DNA of 6,441 bases from NCBI GenBank assembly GCA_024653905.1, contig JANLGZ010000059.1:1-6441 (forward strand), given 5' to 3'. Below the pieces are notes generated by a model, which saw nothing but the letters and a program-made list of their open reading frames with translations, had not been told where the DNA came from and made no database searches. Both the position numbers and the translations under genes were made by a program. Of the stretch, positions 1 to 5,729 are shown one piece after another (position 1 is the stretch's first letter; each line of letters begins with the position of its first letter). Source of the DNA: an archaeon. GTDB lineage: Archaea; Iainarchaeota; Iainarchaeia; Iainarchaeales; Iainarchaeaceae.

Positions 1-566
1 CAAGAAAAGGACAATCGCATAAACCTGCCGCACCAGGCAGTCGTACTTCGCATAATTTTGGCGGTGATAGAACAAGCAATTATCTAGCTAGAGGGTCTAG
101 TCTTCAAGCCAGAGCAACACAGATGAGAACCACAAAAACAGAAAGAACACTGGCTCCTACTACACGGGTTTCTGCTGAACATACACAAGCTTCTGCTGAA
201 CAAGCGAGATTGGTTGAGTTGAATAAACAGCTTAAATCACTTGAGCAACAACTTGGTCCGCAGAGGGCACTTGGTTATGCTCTTCCCCAAAAACTGGTTA
301 AACAAAAAGAAGCTATTGAAACAGAGATTAGAAGCATACATACTGCACAAGAAAAAAGAAAAGAAATACGCATTGCCAGAACAAAAGAACTTCAAGAACT
401 GAAAGAAGAATACGAAGAAGCCCAATTTCAAAAAAGAGAATTTATGGTAAAACTAGGTGACAGAATTTATGGTCAAGAAGAAAGACGCGAATCTCAACAA
501 CTTGAAGAGAAAATTATTAGGTTAAGAAGAAACATTGATAATTTGGAATTACAATTGAGAGGTTAA
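1..566 (+). CDS. Unrecognised charged coiled-coil protein, 5' end outside window
   Basis: I do not recognise this protein. The reading frame is open from base 3 to the TAA at 564-566, giving 187 visible residues. The 40 codons before the first ATG (123) contain no stop and no ATG, GTG or TTG, and no Shine-Dalgarno site precedes 123, so the true start probably lies left of the window; a start at 123 (147 aa) is the alternative. The visible N-terminal part is rich in Ser, Gly, Arg and Thr and looks disordered. From about base 200 the protein becomes strongly helical and rich in Glu, Lys, Gln and Arg, with heptad-like Leu/Ile spacing to the end, as in a coiled coil. A 7-residue repeat (SAEHTQA then SAEQARL) is encoded by a 12-bp direct repeat at 170-181 and 191-202. 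No signal peptide, membrane segment or catalytic motif is seen. The segment at 216-350 resembles the N-terminal part of the protein at 3406-4485. Coding status is likely; function is unknown. Confidence 0.7.
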   Translation, partial: RKGQSHKPAAPGSRTSHNFGGDRTSNYLARGSSLQARATQMRTTKTERTLAPTTRVSAEHTQASAEQARLVELNKQLKSLEQQLGPQRALGYALPQKLVKQKEAIETEIRSIHTAQEKRKEIRIARTKELQELKEEYEEAQFQKREFMVKLGDRIYGQEERRESQQLEEKIIRLRRNIDNLELQLRG

Positions 567-643
567 GAAGAATTCTGATTTAAAATTACAAAAATAAATC
601 CCAAAAAGCAAAAAAAACATTAAAAAAACCTAAAAAAAGCAAA

Positions 644-713
644 TATACATAACTGAATTTTGGATTGAAAAAGTGCAAAAAAAGAAGAAAAAACCTATTT
701 TTCGTTATGTATA
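644..713. repeat. 10-bp inverted repeat with 50-bp spacing
   Basis: The arms tatacataac (644-653) and gttatgtata (704-713) are perfect reverse complements. After one unpaired T at 654, gaa (655-657) and ttc (701-703) also pair, giving a 13-bp interrupted stem. The repeat ends about 20 bp before the PRC TATA box, so it could be a paired regulator site or an RNA stem in a read-through transcript. The role is inferred, and chance is possible in such AT-rich DNA. Confidence 0.45.
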
Positions 714-734
714 GGGGCATTTGTGAGTAAAATT

Positions 735-742
735 TTTAAATA
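735..742 (+). promoter_or_regulatory. TATA box for the PRC-barrel gene
   Basis: The element tttaaata lies about 48 bp before the ATG at 787. Archaeal transcription starts about 25 bp downstream of the TATA centre, which predicts a start near 764 and a leader of about 22 nt carrying the Shine-Dalgarno site. A second AT-rich string at 756-763 would place the transcript start at the ATG and exclude that site, so it is the poorer choice. Confidence 0.5.
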
Positions 743-775
743 AGAAAGACTTTTCTATATATTAAATAATTTAGA

Positions 776-780
776 GAGGT
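776..780 (+). promoter_or_regulatory. Shine-Dalgarno site of the PRC-barrel gene
   Basis: GAGGT precedes the ATG at 787 and complements the CCUCC end of archaeal 16S rRNA. Aligned to GGAGG, the spacing to the start codon is 7 nt, the same as for the site before pgk. Confidence 0.7.
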
Positions 781-786
781 TTTCTC

Positions 787-1050
787 ATGTACAAGTACAC
801 AATCGCAAGGCAGTTAGCAACCAAAAGAGTAATCACCAACAGAGGAGACGAAGTTGGAAAATTAATTGATCTTCTAGTTGATGAAAGAACAGGAGACATA
901 GAGGCACTTTTGGTCGAGGTTGACAGGGACAGTAAAATAGCTAAAAAAGTAGAAGCTAAAGATAGAGTTATTCAGGTACCCTACTCAGCAGTTACTGCAG
1001 TAAGCGACGTTTTTATTGTTGATGAAAGAGAAATCGGCGCATCAGATTAA
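787..1050 (+). CDS. Short PRC-barrel domain protein
   Basis: This 87-residue soluble protein consists almost entirely of one PRC-barrel, the small beta-barrel first described in photosynthetic reaction-centre subunit H and RimM. The family pattern is clear: a Gly-containing turn and GDEVGKLIDLLVDERTG at residues 20-36, strands IEALLVEV at 38-45, then IQVPYSAVTAV at 62-72 and a closing VFIVDE at 75-80. It has no signal peptide or membrane helix. The start is fixed by a Shine-Dalgarno site at 776-780. Stand-alone archaeal PRC-barrel proteins usually act as protein-protein adaptors; in haloarchaea the CdpB proteins of this type work with SepF in FtsZ-based division. Whether this protein does so is inference, because no ftsZ or sepF is in the window. 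It has its own promoter and is convergent with the NFACT gene, their stop codons overlapping by 4 bp. Confidence 0.9.
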   Translation: MYKYTIARQLATKRVITNRGDEVGKLIDLLVDERTGDIEALLVEVDRDSKIAKKVEAKDRVIQVPYSAVTAVSDVFIVDEREIGASD

Positions 1051-2177
1051 ATTAGTTCCACAGTGAACTTCTTTTTTGAGAAGTCTATCTGTGTAACTAA
1101 CTTTGCCGTTTTATTCCCTTTTTCAGCCGCAGAACTGAACTTATACATAATTTCATTTTCTTTTAGGCCTTTTTTCATAGCCATTAAAATAGCGCTTCTA
1201 AGTTCTTCAAGTTCATTATAATACTGATAAATTAGTTCTGCTTTCATTTTCCCATCATCAATCTGGGTTTCGAATTTAGTTTTGGCTAAATTTTGCTGGT
1301 TTCTATGGTATTCTAATTTTGAAATGGATTTTTTCTTTTCTTTAGTTTCTTTTTCAGTTTCATTTTTGGTTAAGAGCTTGGAAATTTTCTCATCAATAAA
1401 GGAACTAATAGAATCGATTTTCTCTACTGTAACTTTTTGCGAGACCCCGACAAGGGTAAAGGGGTAAGGCTGTTCATTGAATGAAACCGGAGCCATATTT
1501 GATGGGTTTAGGGTGTAAAATTCGTTCACTTTTGAAGCTATTTTTTTGATTTCTGCATCTTTTAGAGTGTTTGCTTTGCTTTTTTTATCCAGTTTTAATT
1601 GGTAAAAAATCTCCTCGGCAATAAGAGGCGCCATATTTACTAAGGACATTAATGCCCTTATTGAATCCTTTTCAGAAACAGCAAAAGCTTCTTTTAAATC
1701 AGAAGAAGTTACTTTTGTTGGGTTTATTCCGTTAGGTTTTGGAAAAATGTATTTCTCACCTTTTTTTGTTACTCTGTCAGCCCATTGTTCATTTCTCTGG
1801 CAGGAAATGATTATGCCCTCAGAATTTAGGAAAATCTTGTTTCCTTCTCCTATTAATTCAAGCACAATTGAATGTTCTAAAAATTTGATTACAACAACCC
1901 TGTCAAACTCATTCTGGTAAATATCAACAATTCGCTTATTGTAAAGTTCTTTACGAAGCAGGTTTGCTAAATTGGATTTACCATGACGAGCCTGTACCGA
2001 GTATTGGGAAATAAACAATTCATTAGGGGCAAGAATAAGATCTTTGGTTCCGTTTTTTGTATGAATTTTTACTTTTATAAAACCGTTTTTGATTTCACTT
2101 ATTTTGTTAATAAAACCATTCACAAGTGTTGGTTTGATTTCCAGTAAGAGGTAAGCAAGTGAAAGATTGTCAAGCAT
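1047..2177 (-). CDS. NFACT-family (RqcH/NEMF-like) ribosome quality-control protein lacking NFACT-R
   Basis: NFACT proteins (bacterial RqcH, eukaryotic NEMF/Rqc2, archaeal homologues) bind large ribosomal subunits still holding peptidyl-tRNA and bring in tRNA to add C-terminal tails that mark the stalled chain. Here 376 residues contain the NFACT-N domain (about 1-150: LVNGFINKISEI at 18-29, LLRKELYNKRIVDIY at 73-87, ELIGEGNKIFLN at 107-118, GEKYIFPKP at 140-148), a helix-hairpin-helix-like region (about 168-205) and a coiled coil (about 262-345). The Asp-Arg pair needed for tRNA binding in RqcH is present as Asp92-Arg93 in FDRVV. The protein ends just after the coiled coil, where a full-length homologue of 550-700 residues would continue into NFACT-R, so that domain is absent. 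The frame is clean, and the ATG lies 25 bp from a TATA-like box with no Shine-Dalgarno site, suggesting a leaderless mRNA. Family assignment is firm; activity without NFACT-R is uncertain. Confidence 0.88.
   Translation of the reverse strand: MLDNLSLAYLLLEIKPTLVNGFINKISEIKNGFIKVKIHTKNGTKDLILAPNELFISQYSVQARHGKSNLANLLRKELYNKRIVDIYQNEFDRVVVIKFLEHSIVLELIGEGNKIFLNSEGIIISCQRNEQWADRVTKKGEKYIFPKPNGINPTKVTSSDLKEAFAVSEKDSIRALMSLVNMAPLIAEEIFYQLKLDKKSKANTLKDAEIKKIASKVNEFYTLNPSNMAPVSFNEQPYPFTLVGVSQKVTVEKIDSISSFIDEKISKLLTKNETEKETKEKKKSISKLEYHRNQQNLAKTKFETQIDDGKMKAELIYQYYNELEELRSAILMAMKKGLKENEIMYKFSSAAEKGNKTAKLVTQIDFSKKKFTVELI
1054..1077 (+). terminator. Possible terminator of the PRC-barrel gene
   Basis: Just after the PRC stop, a short stem agttc (1054-1058) with gaact (1065-1069) is followed by a T6 run at 1072-1077. 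Archaeal polymerase stops at oligo-T on the coding strand. The element lies inside the 3' coding end of the opposing NFACT gene, so its sequence is also constrained by that protein (the run encodes part of SKKK). Confidence 0.35.
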
Positions 2178-2197
2178 GCTTAGAATAAAGGTTAGAA

Positions 2198-2206
2198 TAA
2201 ATTAAA
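2198..2206 (-). promoter_or_regulatory. TATA box of the NFACT gene
   Basis: On the minus strand TTTAATTTA is centred 25 bp before the A of the ATG (2177). This places the transcript start at or next to the start codon, so the mRNA is predicted to be leaderless; no Shine-Dalgarno site is visible between the two. Confidence 0.5.
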
Positions 2207-2242
2207 GCTTAACTGGGAAGCAAGAATAGTCGATGGAACTCA

Positions 2243-2248
2243 TTTATA
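2243..2248 (+). promoter_or_regulatory. TATA box of coaBC
   Basis: The element tttata is centred 27-28 bp before the ATG at 2273, predicting a leaderless transcript starting at that codon. It is only about 12 bp before the upstream in-frame ATG (2258), which would then lie outside the mRNA. It forms a divergent pair with the NFACT TATA box, about 43 bp apart. Confidence 0.55.
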
Positions 2249-2272
2249 CTGTTTTTCATGCGAAGATATTTC

Positions 2273-3382
2273 ATGAAAACCGTTGTTTTGGGTATGTGCG
2301 GAAGCATTGCCTGCGTAAGGGCGTTTGATCTTGTGAGGCTTTTGCGAAAAAAGGGTTTTAATGTTCAGGTTCTTATGAGCAAAGGGGCAGAGGGAATAAT
2401 TACAAAGGATTCTATGGAATGGGCTTCCGGAAATGAAGTGATTACTAAAATAACCGGGAAAGTTGAGCATGTGAAGTTTTTTGGAAAGAAAGGAATCGGG
2501 GATTTGATGCTTATTGCTCCTGCGACTGCCAATACTATTTCAAAAATCGCAATGGCTATTGATGATACGCCTATTACAACTTTTGCAACCATTGCAATCG
2601 GTTCCAAAAAACCAGTTCTTATTTGCCCTGCGATGCACGAGCCAATGTATGAGCACCCGATTGTGCAGAAAAACATTGAATTGTTGGAAAAGGAAAAGCG
2701 AATCAGGATTATTGAGCCTCTTGTTGAGGAAGAGAAAGCAAAACTTGCTTCTGTTGAAAAAATTGTATTGGAAGTGGAAAGGGCTTTGGGTAAAAAAAAA
2801 CTTGAAGGAAAAAAAGCATTAATTGGAAGCGGAGCAACCTATTCCAAAATTGATTCCATGAGAATTATCACTAATTTATCTTCTGGGAAAATGGGGAAAG
2901 CACTTGAACATGAGTTTTTGGTGAACGGAGCAGAGGTTTCTTTAGTTGAGGGAACTGAGCACACAAAATTTTATTCTCAAATAATAAAAAAACTTTATGA
3001 GGGTTTTGATTATTTTATTTTGCCTGCGGCTATTAATGATTTTGAAGTGCGAGAAAACAGGAATAAATTAAGTTCTGGAAAAAAAATCAGTTTGGAATTG
3101 ACTCCAACAAAAAAACTTTTAAGTGAAGTAAGAGTAAAATTTCCTGAACTGAAAATAATTGCTTTTAAGGCGGAAACTAATAAAACAAAAAAACAGCTTG
3201 AAAAAATCGGGAAAGATTTTTTGAAAAAACAAAAAATTGAAATGGTTGTTGTTAATGATGTTTCCAAAAACCCGGCAGGTTCTGATGAAAGCGAAATGGT
3301 TATTGTTTCTAAAGGAAAAACTGTTTTTGTTAACGGAGCAAAGGAAAAAATAGCTGAAAAAATTATAACAAAAATGTTTTAA
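2273..3382 (+). CDS. coaBC: Bifunctional phosphopantothenoylcysteine synthetase/decarboxylase (CoaBC)
   Basis: CoaBC carries out two successive cytosolic steps of coenzyme A synthesis: CoaB joins 4'-phosphopantothenate to cysteine, and the FMN-dependent CoaC domain decarboxylates the product to 4'-phosphopantetheine. Numbering from the Met at 2273 (369 aa), the CoaC flavoprotein domain spans about 1-172, with GSIAC at 10-14, catalytic His66 in VEHVKF, the PATANT flavin motif at 83-88 and PAMHEPMYEHP at 119-129, where His replaces the Asn usual in bacterial PAMN. The CoaB domain follows, with GSGATYSKID at 185-194 and IITNLSSGKMG at 198-208, then PAAINDF, IIAFKAET and VVNDVS. Both domains look complete and active. 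An in-frame ATG at 2258 would add MRRYF, but homologues start at the MKTVVLG-like strand and the TATA box spacing favours 2273. A 23-bp gap separates it from the next gene. Confidence 0.95.
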   Translation: MKTVVLGMCGSIACVRAFDLVRLLRKKGFNVQVLMSKGAEGIITKDSMEWASGNEVITKITGKVEHVKFFGKKGIGDLMLIAPATANTISKIAMAIDDTPITTFATIAIGSKKPVLICPAMHEPMYEHPIVQKNIELLEKEKRIRIIEPLVEEEKAKLASVEKIVLEVERALGKKKLEGKKALIGSGATYSKIDSMRIITNLSSGKMGKALEHEFLVNGAEVSLVEGTEHTKFYSQIIKKLYEGFDYFILPAAINDFEVRENRNKLSSGKKISLELTPTKKLLSEVRVKFPELKIIAFKAETNKTKKQLEKIGKDFLKKQKIEMVVVNDVSKNPAGSDESEMVIVSKGKTVFVNGAKEKIAEKIITKMF

Positions 3383-3384
3383 CT
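3376..3384 (+). promoter_or_regulatory. Possible TATA box of the 3406 gene
   Basis: gttttaact overlaps the coaBC stop and is centred about 26 bp before the ATG at 3406, the spacing seen at the leaderless genes in this window. The match is weak; co-transcription with coaBC is equally possible. Confidence 0.25.
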
Positions 3385-3405
3385 ACTTAGAAGACTAATA
3401 AATAA

Positions 3406-4485
3406 ATGCCGCCAAATGCGAAGTTAGATTTTTTTATAGTGGATCAGGTTGCACGTGCAAAACATGAAGCAGAACTTAACAAATCTCTGGCAAGGCTTGA
3501 GCAAAAAAAAGTACAAATTTCAAGTGATGGGAATCGTAATCCGGAACTTAAGGTATTAGAAACAAATATTAAAGCAATAAAATTACGCATTCGTGATGCT
3601 CAAAGAGTCAGGATTCCGCACAAAAACACCCCCGCAGATGCACCCGCCTATTTTGGCAGTTTTCCAGATTATCCGCAACTTGCAATTTTTGCAGATGAAC
3701 GAAAGGAGAACAAAGGGACTTTTCCTGACCAAAGGTCAAAACGTTCATTTGCACCTGTGTTTTTTACAGAATCTGCTGCTCAAAAGGCAGATAAGCTCTA
3801 TAATGCGGCTGAACATTTACTGTTTAGGGAACGTACTCCGAAAGAAGATCGCAGACTTGAAGCTCTTGTTATGGCTGATTTACGCTCGTCTTCCAAACGC
3901 AATGGTACGTATGTTGGGGATTTTGAAGGAAATAGAGTTTATGTGCAGAAAATTATGCCGGGTTATTATCCTTATACTATTCAAGGCCCTCGCCCCCCAG
4001 AGGAACGCTTGAGAAGTACCATTCCCCCTATCAAAACGGTTACTACTGGAAGGAAGGCGACTCCTCCTATCCAAACTGTTGCTAATGAGAGAAAGGCAAT
4101 TACTAGGGCAAATACTGTCAGAATTGATGCTAGTGGGAATAAAGCTGCGGATATTAAAACTATTAGCGAAAAAACATTTGCACTTCCTGTTGAAAAAATT
4201 GAAAAACAATATCGTAAGTTCTTGTCTGATTATATTATTCTGCAAGCCCAAAAAGAATTACGTAAACAAGGAAAAAGCGAAATGTACATAGTTGAAAGAA
4301 CAAAACACCAATTGTTTACTAAAAAAGATGAAGCTCAACTGCTAGAATATTTTTCTGATTTTTTAAGACTTAAAAAATTACGTATAAAAAAACAAGGCCA
4401 TAATTGGATTCATGAAGATAAAAGAACATCTAAACCAGGTGAAAAATATTCAGGGCTTGAGAGAAGAGGACAACGAAGAAGGTAA
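3406..4485 (+). CDS. Unrecognised basic protein with N-terminal helical hairpin and tandem repeats
   Basis: I do not recognise this 359-residue protein. The ATG start is bounded by an in-frame TAA directly before it (3403-3405); no Shine-Dalgarno site is seen. Residues 10-68 are charged and helical, with ELNKSLARLEQ at 23-33 and a second helix ending in DAQ at 64-66, resembling bases 216-350 of the first gene. Residues 70-120 are rich in Pro, Phe and Asp, followed by a helical stretch (121-163) and a strand-rich, aromatic piece (YVGDFEGNRVYVQKI, 169-183). Residues 207-232 are two copies of a 13-residue repeat beginning PPI, with a degenerate third copy to about 247. The C-terminal 100 residues are helical and very basic, ending ERRGQRRR. 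No signal peptide, membrane segment or catalytic motif is visible. The basic tail could bind nucleic acid or ribosomes, which is only a guess. It follows coaBC by 23 bp and is convergent with pgk, with 2 bp between stops. Confidence 0.8.
   Translation: MPPNAKLDFFIVDQVARAKHEAELNKSLARLEQKKVQISSDGNRNPELKVLETNIKAIKLRIRDAQRVRIPHKNTPADAPAYFGSFPDYPQLAIFADERKENKGTFPDQRSKRSFAPVFFTESAAQKADKLYNAAEHLLFRERTPKEDRRLEALVMADLRSSSKRNGTYVGDFEGNRVYVQKIMPGYYPYTIQGPRPPEERLRSTIPPIKTVTTGRKATPPIQTVANERKAITRANTVRIDASGNKAADIKTISEKTFALPVEKIEKQYRKFLSDYIILQAQKELRKQGKSEMYIVERTKHQLFTKKDEAQLLEYFSDFLRLKKLRIKKQGHNWIHEDKRTSKPGEKYSGLERRGQRRR
4024..4101 (+). repeat. Two 39-bp in-frame tandem repeats
   Basis: Bases 4024-4062 and 4063-4101 encode PPIKTVTTGRKAT and PPIQTVANERKAI, 8 of 13 residues identical. 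The following TRANTV (from 4102) looks like a decayed third copy. The repeats form a likely flexible linker between the middle and C-terminal helical regions of the unrecognised protein. Confidence 0.65.
4386..4392 (-). terminator. Possible oligo-T terminator for pgk
   Basis: An A7 run on the plus strand gives T7 on the minus strand about 100 bp past the pgk stop, inside the 3' part of the opposing gene. It is one of the longest such runs available to leftward transcripts here. It may simply reflect Lys codons. Confidence 0.25.
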
Positions 4486-4498
4486 TTTTAATTTTTTT
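4486..4498 (+). terminator. Oligo-T terminator after the 3406 gene
   Basis: Directly after the TAA at 4483-4485 come T4 (4486-4489), AA and T7 (4492-4498), a good archaeal oligo-T terminator for rightward transcription. It overlaps the last codons of pgk on the other strand, where it reads as the Glu-Lys-Asn-stop end. Confidence 0.5.
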
Positions 4499-5684
4499 CA
4501 AGAATTTCTAATCCAGGGAGCGGGGTTCCTGAAAGGTACTGAAGCAAAGCTTTTCCTGCAAGGGATACGTGTGAAAAGTCCTGCGGAACAAGACCAAAGC
4601 CTGTAAGAGCTCTTTCTGTGTCTCCGCCTCCGATTATTGAAAAGCAACGGTGGAATGCAATTGCTTCCAGGATTTTTTTTGTTCCTACGGAGAATTTTTC
4701 TTTTTCATAAACCCCCATTGGGCCATTGAAAACAACTACTTTGGATTCTCTTATTTCTTTTTTGAATGATTCTGTTGTTTCAACACCGATATCCATTGGA
4801 TTTAAATCGGATGGAAGTTCTTCGACTTTGATTTCTTTTCTTTTTTTATTATCATCCAAACCAAGGTCCAATGGCAGAATAAGTTTGCGGGAATATTTAT
4901 CAAGAAGTTCTTTTGCCGCGGGTACAATTTCATCAAATCCTTTTTCAGTGAAAAAAGAATCTTTTGCACCTAATTTTGTTCCGTTTGCTTTGAGAAAAAG
5001 TTCTCCGAACAAACCCCCGACACAGACTTTATTAGCCATGCCGTTTTCCAGCATTCCTTTGAGAAGTTTAATTGAGTCTTTCAGTTTTGCTCCTCCGAGA
5101 ACCAAAAGTTTTCCATTGTTTGTTCCATCTTCAAGTTTTTCCAGAGCTTCGATTTCCTTTTCAAGAACCGGTCCGACCACGCAAGGCATGTATTTTTTGA
5201 AACCAACCACGCTTGCGTGAGACCTGTGAGAAACACTTAAAGCATCCTGTACAAACAAATCTCCTAAAACGCCTAATTTTTTTATTGTTTCGTCTTCAGC
5301 GTGTTCTTCGGGAGTTTTTTTTGTTTGTTCGTCTTTTAAAAAGCGGGTATTATCCAGAATTATTACTTCACCATCTTTCATGGATTTGATTTCTTTTTCA
5401 AAATCATCTTCCCATTTCACAAATTTAAGCGGTTTATCAATAAATTTTCTGATGTGGTCAGCGTGTCTTTTCAGAGAAATAAAACCTTCTTCACCAGGCC
5501 TTCCCTGATGGCTTAGAACAACGACTTTGGCTCCTTCCTCGCTTAAAGCATAAATTGTTTTGGAATGCTCCCTTAACCTTGAGGAAATAACAACCCTTCC
5601 CTCAACAACAGAACTGTTAAGGTCTGTGCGGATAAAAACCGTTTTTCCTTTCAAATCAAAATCAAAAACGCTTTTGTATTTCAC
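4488..5684 (-). CDS. pgk: Phosphoglycerate kinase, archaeal type
   Basis: The enzyme reversibly transfers phosphate between 1,3-bisphosphoglycerate and ADP in the lower part of glycolysis and gluconeogenesis, in the cytosol. All landmarks of the two-domain family occur in order over 398 residues, a normal length: RTDLN at 19-23, SHQGRPG at 58-64, DNTRF at 111-115, DALSVSHRSHAS at 147-158, GGAKLKDS at 197-204, VFNGPMGVYE at 318-327 and the GGGDT nucleotide loop at 352-356. HQGRPG and the Asp-Ser after GGAK are typical of archaeal forms. Small departures from consensus are Ser-Ser after RTDLN, where Pro is usual, and QDAL where NDAF is common. The start is GTG at 5684, supported by GGTGA at 5689-5693; upstream the frame has no ATG before a stop. 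It is transcribed away from the phosphoglucose isomerase gene across a 74-bp spacer and convergent with the gene ending at 4485. Confidence 0.96.
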   Translation of the reverse strand: MKYKSVFDFDLKGKTVFIRTDLNSSVVEGRVVISSRLREHSKTIYALSEEGAKVVVLSHQGRPGEEGFISLKRHADHIRKFIDKPLKFVKWEDDFEKEIKSMKDGEVIILDNTRFLKDEQTKKTPEEHAEDETIKKLGVLGDLFVQDALSVSHRSHASVVGFKKYMPCVVGPVLEKEIEALEKLEDGTNNGKLLVLGGAKLKDSIKLLKGMLENGMANKVCVGGLFGELFLKANGTKLGAKDSFFTEKGFDEIVPAAKELLDKYSRKLILPLDLGLDDNKKRKEIKVEELPSDLNPMDIGVETTESFKKEIRESKVVVFNGPMGVYEKEKFSVGTKKILEAIAFHRCFSIIGGGDTERALTGFGLVPQDFSHVSLAGKALLQYLSGTPLPGLEILEKN

Positions 5685-5688
5685 AAGC

Positions 5689-5693
5689 TCACC
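5689..5693 (-). promoter_or_regulatory. Shine-Dalgarno site setting the pgk GTG start
   Basis: On the minus strand GGTGA lies 4 nt before the GTG. It matches the 3' half of GGAGGTGAT, and aligned to GGAGG the spacing is 7 nt. This is the main evidence for choosing the GTG, since no in-frame ATG is nearby. Confidence 0.65.
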
Positions 5694-5729
5694 AAAGCTA
5701 AAAGCATACTTGAAGAATGCAGGCTAAAG

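Larger units (their letters stand above)
567..786. other. Non-coding spacer with phased A-tracts
   Basis: This 220-bp spacer has no convincing open frame or RNA gene. It holds eight A-tracts of 5-8 bases centred near 592, 605, 613, 625, 635, 670, 680 and 690, so most neighbours lie about one helical turn apart, an arrangement known to curve DNA. On the opposite strand the same tracts are oligo-T runs, which could end leftward transcripts. The right part carries an inverted repeat and then the promoter and ribosome binding site of the PRC-barrel gene. Confidence 0.6.

Noticed and set aside
237..431. Minus-strand 64-codon open frame rich in Phe
   Set aside because: It is the mirror of Lys/Glu codons of the coiled-coil gene and no real membrane protein.
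567..786. Possible small RNA or tRNA gene in the A-rich spacer
   Set aside because: No cloverleaf, box elements or GC-rich stem is visible; the only pairing is the 10-bp inverted repeat.
1067..1084. 6-bp stem acttct/agaagt around the T-run near the PRC stop
   Set aside because: It falls inside NFACT Lys codons, competes with the neighbouring agttc/gaact stem, and is too short to count as a separate element.
2365..2676. 103-codon open frame antisense to coaBC
   Set aside because: It is fully inside coaBC, has a hydrophobic composition typical of a reversed frame, and shows no family motif.
3593..4291. Alternative-frame open frames of 139, 123 and 70 codons over the orphan protein
   Set aside because: They overlap the 359-codon frame, start without signals and are rich in Leu, Ile or Ser as expected of shifted frames.
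4726..5220. 164-codon open frame antisense to pgk
   Set aside because: It lies wholly within the well-supported pgk gene, is Ser/Phe/Pro-rich as expected of a mirror frame, and has no promoter or ribosome binding site.
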